A stretch of DNA of 32,300 nt from CAZQCV01 sp964591665 (GCA_964591665.1 CAZQCV010000007.1:1-32300); one strand, 5' to 3'. Numbered from the stretch's first letter, positions 1 to 7,326 are shown. Notes: generated by a model from the sequence alone, not told the origin. Program-made: numbers and translations.

Positions 1-2
1 TG

Positions 3-68
3 AATAAGTATCCTGAGATAAAAAAAGTGCTCAGCGAACATAAAGTTGCTGAGCTGCATTTTGAGTAA
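3..68 (+). CDS. Possible C-terminal end of a gene entering from the left edge (partial)
   Basis: An open frame runs from the left edge to a TAA at 66-68 and reads as a lysine- and glutamate-rich tail ending AELHFE. Nothing identifies a family. The same bases form the terminator of the minus-strand gene to the right, and its A-run explains the lysines, so the frame may be accidental. Only the flanking sequence to the left can decide. Confidence 0.25.
   Translation, partial: NKYPEIKKVLSEHKVAELHFE
19..54 (-). terminator. Rho-independent terminator of the 75-635 gene
   Basis: On the minus strand GCTCAGC (48-54) pairs with GCTGAGC (29-35) around a 12-nt loop, and a run of T follows at 26-20. It lies about 20 nt past the stop codon of the minus-strand gene. 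Confidence 0.6.
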
Positions 69-74
69 CTTTTT

Positions 75-635
75 TTAAAAAGAACCAACACCTTTTTGGA
101 CCTGTTCTATTTCGTTAAGATACCACAAGATAGGACGGTTCTCTTCATCATTAAAGAATTGTATTAATCTTTTAAGCTGAACACCTTCTTTTTTCAAAGA
201 AAGGGATCTGTAATACAAAAGCAATATCCCAATAATAGAGGAACAAATTTCTACAGCGCGTTCATCTTCGTTGGAAACAATAATTGAAATATTGCCAACT
301 TGAAGAATGGTAATAGACATTTCTTCTTCTGATTCAGAATATCTATCAATATGAAACTTTTCCATTTTCATTTTTGATTTTGCTTTCTGAAAGAATTTCA
401 AATGTGTTTCGTGTATTTCTGAGTTCATACCAGAATCTCCTTTTGAATTGAGTGTTCTAGATCTAATCAGGTTGCCATTATACAAAATCGTGAAATAAAA
501 ACTAAACTTAGTTTTTATGCCAATTTTAAAATAATTAATGATCTTCAGATAAATATCGTTAATCAATTGTTCGGGGATGAAAGACACAATTCTTGAAAGA
601 GTGTTTTCTGTAATGTTTGATACATTTGAGTTCAT
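75..635 (-). CDS. Unknown protein, 186 aa
   Basis: I do not recognise a family. The protein is soluble-looking, rich in Ile, Ser, Glu and Lys. A hydrophobic stretch near residues 129-144 (IVSNEDERAVEICSS then IIGILLLYY) could be a buried helix rather than a clear membrane span. No signal peptide, Cys pairs or nucleotide-binding motif is visible. The ATG at 633-635 is supported by a good promoter 33 nt upstream (TACAAT at 668-673) with a short A/T-rich leader that lacks a Shine-Dalgarno sequence. A terminator follows at 19-54, so the gene is probably a single transcription unit. The coding sequence is more AT-rich than the neighbouring housekeeping genes, which may mean it is poorly conserved or acquired. 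Confidence is high that the frame is real, low for any function. Confidence 0.75.
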   Translation of the reverse strand: MNSNVSNITENTLSRIVSFIPEQLINDIYLKIINYFKIGIKTKFSFYFTILYNGNLIRSRTLNSKGDSGMNSEIHETHLKFFQKAKSKMKMEKFHIDRYSESEEEMSITILQVGNISIIVSNEDERAVEICSSIIGILLLYYRSLSLKKEGVQLKRLIQFFNDEENRPILWYLNEIEQVQKGVGSF

Positions 636-667
636 AATTGTTTTTTTAAAAGTTTATTTTAGTTGAC

Positions 668-695
668 ATTGTATCATAAATAAACAAAAAGTCAA
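668..695 (-). promoter_or_regulatory. Promoter of the 75-635 gene
   Basis: Reading the minus strand: TTGACT (690-695), a 16-nt spacer, then TACAAT (668-673). This matches the sigma-70 consensus in 5 of 6 bases at each box. The start codon is 32 nt past the -10 box, so this mRNA has a leader, unlike many genes in the window. Confidence 0.6.
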
Positions 696-738
696 TCCTT
701 TTATTCTGACAAAATATAAGTAAAATAGATATGTTCAA

Positions 739-812
739 CCGCCCTTAGCTCAGTTGGTTAGAGCACAGAGCTTATACCTCTGGGGTCCATGGTTCGAATC
801 CATGAGGGCGGA
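739..812 (+). tRNA. tRNA-Ile with anticodon TAT
   Basis: A complete cloverleaf can be drawn: acceptor stem CCGCCCT (739-745) with AGGGCGG (805-811), D-stem GCTC/GAGC (748-751, 761-764), anticodon stem CAGAG/CTCTG (766-770, 778-782), T-stem CATGG/CCATG (788-792, 800-804) with loop TTCGAAT, and discriminator A at 812. The anticodon loop CTTATAC (771-777) puts TAT at 34-36, which reads the Ile codon AUA. A73, A37, the C4:G69 pair and the U12:A23 pair agree with known isoleucine identity. CCA is not encoded (CAG follows), so a CCA-adding enzyme is needed. Most bacteria read AUA with a CAT tRNA modified to lysidine by TilS; a TAT tRNA is a minority solution. Confidence 0.93.
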
Positions 813-820
813 CAGGTCTA

Positions 821-862
821 CATAAACAAAAACACTCCCTCGTAGGAGTGTTTTTGTTTATG
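821..862. terminator. Bidirectional terminator between the tRNA and ftsH
   Basis: An 18-bp perfect inverted repeat, 821-838 and 845-862, with a 6-nt loop. It carries A-runs on the left and T-runs on the right arm, so it can end the tRNA transcript on the plus strand and the ftsH transcript on the minus strand. It abuts the ftsH stop codon. Confidence 0.85.
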
Positions 863-2821
863 TTAAACCGTTTTTGGTTTGATCCCAAAACTTGAGATCA
901 GTTCGTTATATGCGTCCTGTTCGAGTGTTTCTACTTCTATAAGTTTGTTCGCAATGGCATCGAGCACATGACGATACTTGGTAACCACTTCCTCTGCCCT
1001 ATCTCGAGCTTCTGACATAAGCCGTTTTACTTCTTCATCGATACGGGTCGCAATTGTCTCAGAGTATGTCTTTTCTTCTATGCCTTGCGTTCGGTAGAGA
1101 CGAGTTCGAGACGTTTCAACCGCAACAGGACCGATCACCTCTGACATTCCCCATTCGGTCACCATACGGCGTGCCATATCACTTGCAACCTGGAGATCGT
1201 TTGATGGACCAGTTGTTACATCACCAAAGACCATTTTTTCTACTACATACCCACCAAGTGACATCGCAAGATCGTCGAGAAATGTCTGACGAGACTGGAG
1301 CTTACGATCATCGAGTGGAAGTTTGATAGTATATCCACCTGCACGACCTCGAGAAATAATAGAAATTTTATGTACAGGATCTGCGTGAGGTAAAACCGAT
1401 GCAACAAGTGCGTGACCAGCTTCGTGATATGCAGTGATTTTCTTTTCTTCTTCGGTCATAAGATGACTTTTACGTTCAGGACCAAGCATTACTTTTTCAA
1501 TTGATTTAATCAAATCGGATTGAGAAACTTCTTTTCTGTCTTCACGTGCAGCAAGGATGGCACCTTCGTTCATAATAGAATATAAGTCAGCACCAGAAAA
1601 TCCAGGAGTTCGTTCTGCAATAACTTTGAGATTTACATCGTCTGCAAGCGGTTTCTTCTTTGCATGAACAACAAGGATTGCTTCTCGATCAATTCGATCA
1701 GGCAGATCAAGTGTCACATGTCTATCAAAACGTCCCGGACGAAGAAGTGCTGGGTCAAGCACATCTGAACGGTTGGTTGCAGCCATAACAATTACTTTTT
1801 CATTTGGTTCGAAACCATCCATTTCAACGAGTATCTGATTGAGGGTTTGTTCACGTTCATCGTTGTTTCCACCATTACCAATACCCCGCATTCGTCCAAC
1901 AGCATCGATCTCATCGACAAATACAATAGCAGGTGCTGCTTTTTTCGCCATCTGGAAAAGATCTCGCACACGTGATGCACCAACACCAGCGAACATTTCT
2001 ACGAATTCAGAACCAGAAAGATGAAAGAACGGCACTTGTGCTTCTCCCGCAACAGCTCTTGCTAACATGGTCTTACCTGTTCCAGGCGAACCGGTAAGAA
2101 GCACGCCTTTCGGAACACGTGCACCGATATCTAAAAACTTTTTAGGATTTTTTAAGAAATCAACAATCTCAACAAGTTCAATCTTTGCTTCTTTACATCC
2201 CGCAACATCATCAAAGGTGACTCGATTATTCACGTCATTTGGATCAATGATTTTTGCACGAGACTGACCAAATGTCATCGCCTGCATCGCTCCACCCTTC
2301 ATTTGACGAAAAAGCATCCAGATCATAAAGCCGACAAGCATAATCGGAAGAATAATAGGCGCCAGACTCATGAACCAATACATAAATCCTGAGGCTGTTT
2401 TGATAGTGAGTGGGGTCTTACTGAGAGCCTCGGAAGTAACACCATAGTTTTTGAGTGTTTCGGTGAGTGATGCCTCTGCTTCTTTCGTCGCTTTTTTGGT
2501 AACGCCATCTGCAAGCGATGCCGTAACGGTAGTACCGTCTACAACAAGTTCTCTGACGGTACCTTCAGTAATGTTCTGCGCGATCTCAGACAAAGAGACT
2601 TCTTTTACTTCTTTTATATTGCTAGAGATAACACTGTATCCTGCAGTAACAAGCATGAGGATGAGCACGGTTGAGAGAATATGCTGTGAAAATTTTGCTA
2701 TTGGTTTTGGAACTGATGCTTTAGATTGAGATTTCTTGTGCTCATGTTCTGCCTCACGTTGATCTCCTGAGACCATTGGAATTTCTGACATTTTTGCATT
2801 CTTTCGCTTCTTTTGTTTCAT
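863..2821 (-). CDS. ftsH: ATP-dependent zinc metalloprotease FtsH, 652 aa
   Basis: Membrane-anchored AAA+ protease that extracts and degrades membrane and short-lived soluble proteins. Visible layout: a charged N-terminus of about 40 residues, membrane span at about 46-62, an external domain, second span at about 148-171, AAA+ core with Walker A GSPGTGKT (244-251), Walker B IVFVDEID (299-306), arginine-finger region RPGRFDRH (361-368), then the zinc protease with HEAGH (466-470) and a third ligand Asp at about 542 (GPSNDLQVA). Length is normal. The pore motif reads MFAGVG (276-281) where most family members have MFVGVG. The start is set by the first Met of MKQKKRKNAK; a TATACT box ends 8 nt upstream, predicting a nearly leaderless mRNA. 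Divergent from smpB. Confidence 0.97.
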   Translation of the reverse strand: MKQKKRKNAKMSEIPMVSGDQREAEHEHKKSQSKASVPKPIAKFSQHILSTVLILMLVTAGYSVISSNIKEVKEVSLSEIAQNITEGTVRELVVDGTTVTASLADGVTKKATKEAEASLTETLKNYGVTSEALSKTPLTIKTASGFMYWFMSLAPIILPIMLVGFMIWMLFRQMKGGAMQAMTFGQSRAKIIDPNDVNNRVTFDDVAGCKEAKIELVEIVDFLKNPKKFLDIGARVPKGVLLTGSPGTGKTMLARAVAGEAQVPFFHLSGSEFVEMFAGVGASRVRDLFQMAKKAAPAIVFVDEIDAVGRMRGIGNGGNNDEREQTLNQILVEMDGFEPNEKVIVMAATNRSDVLDPALLRPGRFDRHVTLDLPDRIDREAILVVHAKKKPLADDVNLKVIAERTPGFSGADLYSIMNEGAILAAREDRKEVSQSDLIKSIEKVMLGPERKSHLMTEEEKKITAYHEAGHALVASVLPHADPVHKISIISRGRAGGYTIKLPLDDRKLQSRQTFLDDLAMSLGGYVVEKMVFGDVTTGPSNDLQVASDMARRMVTEWGMSEVIGPVAVETSRTRLYRTQGIEEKTYSETIATRIDEEVKRLMSEARDRAEEVVTKYRHVLDAIANKLIEVETLEQDAYNELISSFGIKPKTV

Positions 2822-2829
2822 ATATGGTA

Positions 2830-2835
2830 AGTATA
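2830..2835 (-). promoter_or_regulatory. -10 box of ftsH (near-leaderless)
   Basis: On the minus strand TATACT lies 8 nt before the ftsH ATG, so transcription should begin at or within about 2 nt of the start codon. No convincing -35 box is seen. Confidence 0.5.
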
Positions 2836-2860
2836 CACAAAAAAGAAGAAAAATCTATGT

Positions 2861-2866
2861 TATACT
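2861..2866 (+). promoter_or_regulatory. -10 box of smpB (leaderless)
   Basis: TATACT ends 7 nt before the smpB ATG, which places the predicted first transcribed base at about the start codon. It faces away from the ftsH promoter, and the two divergent -10 boxes are only 25 nt apart. Confidence 0.55.
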
Positions 2867-2873
2867 CATTACT

Positions 2874-3314
2874 ATGAGCGCATATAGTACTAATAGAAAA
2901 GCACATTTTTCCTACGAAATACTTGACCGATATGAGACAGGTATTGAACTTTTGGGCTACGAAGTCAAAAGTATTCGTCTCGGCAAAGCAAATCTTGATG
3001 CGTCACATGTGATTGTTCGCGGGGATGAAGCATTTGTCGTAGGACTTCGAATAGAACCATATCAACAAGTTCAAGAAGCGCTTGATCCGATACGCACACG
3101 AAAACTACTCCTCAAAAAAAAAGAAATTGCTGAACTCGCTCGAGGTCATGAGAAAGATAGATTGACTATAATCCCACTTTCGTTGTATAATAAAGGTAGG
3201 AAGATCAAGCTCGAAATAGCACTCGCAAAAGGTAAAAAGTCTCATGACAAACGTGAGACTTTAAAAAAACGCGCTGTTGATCGAGATCTTCGGAGAGAAT
3301 ATAAGGTACGTTAA
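2874..3314 (+). CDS. smpB: SsrA-binding protein SmpB, 146 aa
   Basis: Partner of tmRNA in rescue of stalled ribosomes: it binds the tRNA-like domain and occupies the decoding centre. The family signature is plain near the N-terminus (YETGIELLGYEVKSIRLGKA, about residues 20-39, followed by NLDASHV), and the basic C-terminal tail has the expected shape (KRETLKKRAVDRDLRREYK at about 126-144) that folds in the mRNA channel. Length is within the usual 145-160. The ATG is the first in frame and follows a TATACT box by 7 nt. The tmRNA gene starts 12 nt after the stop codon, so both components of the system are encoded together and may share a transcript. Confidence 0.97.
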   Translation: MSAYSTNRKAHFSYEILDRYETGIELLGYEVKSIRLGKANLDASHVIVRGDEAFVVGLRIEPYQQVQEALDPIRTRKLLLKKKEIAELARGHEKDRLTIIPLSLYNKGRKIKLEIALAKGKKSHDKRETLKKRAVDRDLRREYKVR

Positions 3315-3326
3315 TAAATTCATATT

Positions 3327-3713
3327 GGGACTGCTAGGCATCGACAAGGAGTCGTCTAGCGTATATGCATGTCGAGCACGTGTGCACTCTCGTAAACCGT
3401 CACACAAAAAACCTAAATGCAAACGCATTTTCTAAAGTAAAGTCTCCATACGCTGGAAACTTTGCTCTCGCATTCGCCTAACATAGGCCCGCGAGTGTCT
3501 TCTCTTCTTTTTCTCTGGGAGAGAGGTTAAGGCAATATCAATCCAGAGTCGCATAGTACGTTGTCTCGCGTACCGTGTTCAATACATCGAGAATCGATGA
3601 TGCATACTTTTGTTACTTTCTGATATGTAGCATCTAAACATGCAAAAGCAACTACACATGTAGATGTATACCCTATTCCTCTTTGCACGGGGGTTCAATT
3701 CCCCCCAGTTCCA
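3327..3713 (+). ncRNA. ssrA: Transfer-messenger RNA (tmRNA)
   Basis: The 5' end GGGACTG (3327-3333) pairs with CAGTTCC (3706-3712, one G-U pair) and the 3' end carries a T-arm GGGGG TTCAATT CCCCC, giving the tRNA-like domain with discriminator A at 3713. CCA is not encoded. The likely resume codon is GCA at 3419, in the context AAATGCAAACGC, similar to other tmRNAs; the tag then reads ANAFSKVKSP YAGNFALAFA and ends at TAA 3479-3481. That is 20 residues, about twice the E. coli tag, and ends in ALAFA rather than ALAA. Sequence between 3482 and 3680 contains the repeated complementary segments expected of pseudoknots. Located directly behind smpB. Confidence 0.93.
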
Positions 3714-3720
3714 CATAAAT

Positions 3721-3746
3721 AAAAAAGTCGCTCATGCGACTTTTTT
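3721..3746 (+). terminator. Terminator of tmRNA
   Basis: AAAAAAGTCGC (3721-3731) and GCGACTTTTTT (3736-3746) form an 11-bp stem with a TCAT loop, ending in a T-run 8 nt past the tmRNA 3' end. An in-frame ATG at 3734 inside this hairpin is not a plausible start for the gene downstream. Confidence 0.85.
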
Positions 3747-3763
3747 ATTTACCCTATTCATAC

Positions 3764-3769
3764 TATAAT
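3764..3769 (+). promoter_or_regulatory. -10 box of the phosphohexomutase gene (leaderless)
   Basis: A perfect TATAAT ends 6 nt before the ATG at 3776. The transcript should therefore begin at the start codon. Confidence 0.6.
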
Positions 3770-3775
3770 CCACCT

Positions 3776-5125
3776 ATGTCTTCCCCAAAACTCACCGTCT
3801 CTGGATACCGCGGTATCTGGAGCGAAACACTCACTGTCGATATAGCACAAGACCTCGCACATGCGTTTGCGTCTTTTGTCATTGCCCGTGGAGGTAAACG
3901 GATACTTCTCGGTCGAGATGCACGACAATCAGGTCCAACAATCATAGATGCAGTTGCACAAACACTCAGTGCTCGTGGTCTCGATGTCACCATTGGTGGG
4001 CTGCTCCCTACCCCAACCGTGCTTTTCCTTGTTCGTGAAGAGAAATTTGATGGTGCAATTATTGTCACCGCATCTCATAATCCACCTGAGTATAACGGAC
4101 TCAAACTCGTCACCAATCGTGGCATGTTTACCAACGAAACAGATGTTGCAGAAATAAAAAACTATCTCGAAGAAAAAAATTATGCGCATTCAGAAAATGT
4201 TGGAAATATCGAAACAAACGAATCACTCGGTGAAAAACACATTGCGCATATTTTGAAACACATTGATGTCGAACGTATACAGAATAAGAAATTCAAGGTT
4301 GTTCTCGATCCTATCAATAGCGCAGGGTGTATCCTCACACCGATATTGCTCGAGAAACTTGGTTGTGAGACAACCGTTATCAACGGCAGACCTGATGGAG
4401 ACTTCGCGCATATGCCGGAACCACTTGCAGTTAATCTCACAACACTTGGCGATGCTGTTCGTACAACTCACGCAGATGTCGGATTTGCCCAAGATCCTGA
4501 TGCCGATCGTCTCGTACTTGCTGATGAAACAGGTAGTGTCGTATTCGAAGAATACACACTCGCACTTGCGGTCCAGTCTGTACTCGAGAAAACTCCTGGT
4601 GATATTGTCATAAATCTCTCAACTTCAAAGACAAGCGAGATGATCGCTGAGAAATTCGGCAAGAAAACCTTTCGTTCAAAAGTCGGCGAATCAAACGTCG
4701 TAGAAGAAATTATAAAACGAAATGCAGTTATCGGTGGCGAAGGTAGCGGTGGTATCATCTACCCTGCTATCAACCCTTGCCGTGATAGTCTCACAGGTAT
4801 CGCGATCATCCTAGAACTTCTCGCTAAAGAAAATAAATCACTCAGTACTCTCGTCGCTGAACTTCCACATTTTGAAATGATGAAAGATAAGTTCCCTTTC
4901 ACTGGAGACTTGTCGGTCATCTATGAAAAGATAAAAATGCGATTTCCTGATGCAATGCAAGATACACAAGATGGACTCAGACTTGATTTCGAGGATACGA
5001 GCTGGATAAATATCCGTCCTTCAAATACAGAACCAATAGTTCGTATTATGGGTGAAACAAAAACAAAAGAACGCATTCAGAGCCTGCTAACCGACATTAA
5101 AGCGTGTCTTGAACTTAAACAATAA
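3776..5125 (+). CDS. Phosphoglucosamine/phosphomannomutase-type phosphohexomutase, 449 aa
   Basis: Alpha-D-phosphohexomutase, which moves a phosphate between C1 and C6 of a hexose phosphate, feeding cell-wall or surface sugar synthesis. Domain landmarks are all present: phosphoserine loop TASHNP (98-103, Ser100), Mg-binding loop DPDADR (240-245), sugar-binding loop GEGSGG (321-326) and phosphate-binding loop RPSNTEP (414-420). The sugar loop lacks the usual His or Asn at its end (GEQSGH or GEMSGH in many relatives), so glucose-, mannose- or glucosamine-phosphate specificity cannot be read off; GlmM-like use is plausible because the bacterium needs UDP-GlcNAc. The ATG at 3776 is chosen over one at 3734 because the latter lies in the tmRNA terminator and a TATAAT sits 6 nt before 3776. 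Confidence 0.9.
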   Translation: MSSPKLTVSGYRGIWSETLTVDIAQDLAHAFASFVIARGGKRILLGRDARQSGPTIIDAVAQTLSARGLDVTIGGLLPTPTVLFLVREEKFDGAIIVTASHNPPEYNGLKLVTNRGMFTNETDVAEIKNYLEEKNYAHSENVGNIETNESLGEKHIAHILKHIDVERIQNKKFKVVLDPINSAGCILTPILLEKLGCETTVINGRPDGDFAHMPEPLAVNLTTLGDAVRTTHADVGFAQDPDADRLVLADETGSVVFEEYTLALAVQSVLEKTPGDIVINLSTSKTSEMIAEKFGKKTFRSKVGESNVVEEIIKRNAVIGGEGSGGIIYPAINPCRDSLTGIAIILELLAKENKSLSTLVAELPHFEMMKDKFPFTGDLSVIYEKIKMRFPDAMQDTQDGLRLDFEDTSWINIRPSNTEPIVRIMGETKTKERIQSLLTDIKACLELKQ

Positions 5126-5160
5126 AGAACCAAAGAAAAATGTCTCTGGTTCTCGTGTTT
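5126..5160 (+). terminator. Weak terminator after the phosphohexomutase gene
   Basis: AGAACCA (5126-5132) pairs with TGGTTCT (5147-5153) around a 14-nt loop, followed by CGTGTTTT. The stem is short and the T-run imperfect. Confidence 0.45.
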
Positions 5161-5176
5161 TAACAAAATGCTCGGA

Positions 5177-5794
5177 TTATTTTTTTGTAGAAAAATAAAG
5201 GAAAATTGCAGATTTACTCCACGGCATAAAACTATCAAAATCTTCTGCATCAAGGAAGTAACCAGCACCCTTAGAGAACATAACACTTGGTGCTAGCGTT
5301 TTACCTGCCACGATAGCGTGAAATATGTATAATCCTGATTCTAATTGATATCCCAACAATTGTTTACCTAGATCGGGCTTAATAACCAATAAATACAAGA
5401 CTATCCAGAATAGATTCTCATTCATAGGTAATGAGGTAGTCTTGGTTTTAATTGCTCTATTATGCATATCTTTAGACAGAACGTATTCTTTGAGATTGTC
5501 CATAAAATACGGCACTGTTAACTTTTTTCCTTTAGCTTGTTTAAGCATCCAAGGAATACGACCTTCGTGCTTTTGTAGAATTCCTGTATCGATTCCACTT
5601 TTAAATACTTCACCTACACGAAAAGTCTCAGGTATAGGTAAACCAAAAGCTCTTCTTCTTTCCGCCATAGGCATATTAAGAAAAGCCTCCAATTCTTGAG
5701 GCAAGACAACTCCTTGACGAAGTTTATCCTGTAAATCCATAGTGAGCCCAGCCAATTTATAGGCCGAAATCTCTTCGAGCTTTTTAATACTCAT
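5177..5794 (-). CDS. Unknown protein, 205 aa
   Basis: No family is recognised. The first 60 residues are helical and charged, with PMAERRRAFGLPIP at about 42-55; a hydrophobic stretch at about 128-140 (NLFWIVLYLLVIKP) and FHAIVAG near 158 suggest a compact globular fold, not a secreted protein, as there is no signal peptide. What stands out is its control region: a -35/-10 pair matching consensus in all 12 bases, a leader of about 47 nt, and a strong Shine-Dalgarno GGAGG 7 nt before the ATG, which most genes here lack. It is transcribed alone, convergent to the phosphohexomutase gene. The signals suggest strong expression or a recent origin outside the local genome style; phage or plasmid descent is possible but nothing in the protein proves it. 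Confidence 0.8.
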   Translation of the reverse strand: MSIKKLEEISAYKLAGLTMDLQDKLRQGVVLPQELEAFLNMPMAERRRAFGLPIPETFRVGEVFKSGIDTGILQKHEGRIPWMLKQAKGKKLTVPYFMDNLKEYVLSKDMHNRAIKTKTTSLPMNENLFWIVLYLLVIKPDLGKQLLGYQLESGLYIFHAIVAGKTLAPSVMFSKGAGYFLDAEDFDSFMPWSKSAIFLYFSTKK

Positions 5795-5848
5795 TTTGTT
5801 GCCTCCATTCGGGGGACTTGTTTTTTGTTTTAAAATAAAATTAGTATT

Positions 5849-5876
5849 ATTATATACTGTTTTTATGTTTTGTCAA
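5849..5876 (-). promoter_or_regulatory. Consensus sigma-70 promoter of the 5177-5794 gene
   Basis: Minus strand: TTGACA (5871-5876), 16-nt spacer, TATAAT (5849-5854); all 12 bases match consensus. The predicted leader contains CCCCC (5809-5813 region) facing GGAGG across a 4-nt loop, so the ribosome binding site could be partly hidden in a small hairpin. Confidence 0.75.
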
Positions 5877-5878
5877 GA

Positions 5879-6649
5879 TTAGAACATAGATGTATTTTTT
5901 AAAGAATATTCACCTACCCGTGTTCGTTTGAGACTAAACATGAGCATTGGAATGCCTATGTTTTTCCCTATATCATGCACAAGTTGTCGCACGTACATAC
6001 CTGATCCACACACAACTTCGAGTTTTACAACCAGAAATTCTTTTTTTTGCATCGACTGCAATTTCTCATGCCATGTTTGTAGTATTTCACTCTGACGGAA
6101 ATCACCCATAACTTTTCCAATATTTTCATCCAAATATGTTTCCAAGACTTCACTTGTTATGCTTCGAGAACTCATATGTGAAAGTGAATACACACGAACG
6201 ATATGGCTAGGAAGTTTCACTTCCTCACCACTTTGGCCATAGGTAAACAGTTGCTTACCTGAAACAGTCTTTGAAGAGTACAACGGATATGTTTGTTCAA
6301 ACTCACCTATCCATTTCTGCATTTCGTTTTGTACTTTTTCTAAAATCTCTTTCTGATTACCATCAATCTTTACATTTTGAACAAGACCGAGCAAATCATG
6401 TGTATCCGTATCAAACCCTACCAGTATTTCGACTTCGTATATTTTATCAAGCCCTAAATATTTCTTTTTATTCTCTTCTCTACATGCATCACCAACCAAA
6501 ATAATCATGACCCCTTCCGCCATAGGATCGAGTCGTCCTGCGTACGTCATGGGAACTTCACTTGGAATGTGTTTATCTAAACGTACACGTTCAAGTGCCT
6601 CAAGCGGTGTTTCTCCTATTCTTTTATACACAATCAGGATGCTTTCCAT
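5879..6649 (-). CDS. truB: tRNA pseudouridine(55) synthase TruB, 256 aa
   Basis: Makes pseudouridine 55 in the T-loop of tRNAs. The catalytic motif is GRLDPMAEG (38-46) with the nucleophile Asp41, followed by the expected KKYLGLDKIYEVEILVGF and DTDTHDLLG (residues about 62-88). The C-terminal RNA-binding segment reads GSGMYVRQLVHDIG, then LKRTRVGEYSL, as in the family. The usual GxTS near the N-terminus is GETPLEAL here. An insertion of about 40 residues lies between about 95 and 170, where TruB proteins vary. The ATG at 6647-6649 follows a TATACT box by 8 nt, so the mRNA is probably leaderless. It is divergent from infC. Confidence 0.92.
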   Translation of the reverse strand: MESILIVYKRIGETPLEALERVRLDKHIPSEVPMTYAGRLDPMAEGVMIILVGDACREENKKKYLGLDKIYEVEILVGFDTDTHDLLGLVQNVKIDGNQKEILEKVQNEMQKWIGEFEQTYPLYSSKTVSGKQLFTYGQSGEEVKLPSHIVRVYSLSHMSSRSITSEVLETYLDENIGKVMGDFRQSEILQTWHEKLQSMQKKEFLVVKLEVVCGSGMYVRQLVHDIGKNIGIPMLMFSLKRTRVGEYSLKNTSMF

Positions 6650-6657
6650 ATATAAAC

Positions 6658-6663
6658 AGTATA
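6658..6663 (-). promoter_or_regulatory. -10 box of truB (near-leaderless)
   Basis: Minus-strand TATACT ends 8 nt before the truB ATG. Confidence 0.5.
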
Positions 6664-6686
6664 TCAGAGGAATATCACGGCAAATG

Positions 6687-6715
6687 TTGACTTTTAGGCT
6701 ATTTTAGGGTACATT
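6687..6715 (+). promoter_or_regulatory. Promoter of the infC-rpmI-rplT operon
   Basis: TTGACT (6687-6692), 17-nt spacer, TACATT (6710-6715). Transcription would begin near 6722, giving a leader of about 65 nt before the GTG start at 6787. Confidence 0.6.
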
Positions 6716-6718
6716 GGA

Positions 6719-6759
6719 CTCTATACGAATAGAGCACTGCTGGCTTGCCAGTAAACAGT
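6719..6759 (+). promoter_or_regulatory. Hairpins in the infC leader
   Basis: CTCTA/TAGAG (6719-6723, 6730-6734) and a nested stem ACTG..CAGT plus CTGG/CCAG (6736-6743, 6748-6759) lie in the predicted leader. In several bacteria L20 represses this operon by binding leader RNA; whether this small structure does so here is unknown. Confidence 0.35.
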
Positions 6760-6786
6760 ATTTATTCAAAAAATAAACAAATATAC

Positions 6787-7308
6787 GTGAGTGAAAGAAT
6801 AAACAACCAAATACGTGCTTCAGAACTTCGTGTAATTGGAGATGCTGGTGAAAACCTTGGGGTCCTTCCCTTTAAAGAGGCTCTAGCTCTTGCACAAGAA
6901 CGCGGACTTGATTTGATTGAAGTTTCCCCTGGCGCAAACCCACCTGTTGCAAAGATAGCTGATTATGGTAAATACCACTATGAGCAAAACAAAAAAGCAA
7001 AGAAGGCAAAAGCAGGAGTAAAAACAAGTGAAACAAAATCTATCCAGGTTAAAGTAGGAACTGGTGATCATGATCTCGAACTAAAAGCAAAGACTGCCTC
7101 AAAGTGGCTTGCTGAAGGACATCGAATCAAAGTAGAACTCTATCTTGCTGGACGAACCAAGTACATGGCTGAAAACTTCTTAAAAGAACGATTGGATAGA
7201 GTACTTAATCTCATCACAGAACAGTTCAAAATCGCCGAGCCACTTAAAAAAGGGCCAAAAGGCATGATGCTCACGATAGAACGAGATACTAAAAAGAAAG
7301 ACGATTAG
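6787..7308 (+). CDS. infC: Translation initiation factor IF-3, 173 aa
   Basis: IF-3 binds the 30S subunit, proof-reads start-codon pairing and prevents premature 50S joining. The N-domain signature RINNQIRASELRVIG is followed by LDLIEVSPGANPPVAKIADYGKYHYE, and after a lysine-rich linker the C-domain contains KVGTGDHDLELKAKTASKWL and ends with GMMLTIERD, all typical. Start choice: GTG at 6787 gives MSERINNQ, matching the short N-terminus of many IF-3s. A TTG at 6745 would add 14 residues but lies in the loop of a leader hairpin. No clear Shine-Dalgarno sequence precedes either. infC is known for rare start codons, so an even rarer one cannot be excluded. First gene of infC-rpmI-rplT. Confidence 0.92.
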   Translation: MSERINNQIRASELRVIGDAGENLGVLPFKEALALAQERGLDLIEVSPGANPPVAKIADYGKYHYEQNKKAKKAKAGVKTSETKSIQVKVGTGDHDLELKAKTASKWLAEGHRIKVELYLAGRTKYMAENFLKERLDRVLNLITEQFKIAEPLKKGPKGMMLTIERDTKKKDD

Positions 7309-7326
7309 TAGCTAATAAACATATAT

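Noticed and set aside
3734..3775. Earlier ATG for the phosphohexomutase
   Set aside because: It lies in the loop/stem of the tmRNA terminator and before the TATAAT box; the extra residues do not resemble the family.
6745..6786. TTG start extending IF-3 by 14 residues
   Set aside because: It sits in a leader hairpin loop, and the extension does not resemble IF-3; GTG at 6787 gives a normal N-terminus. Not fully excluded.
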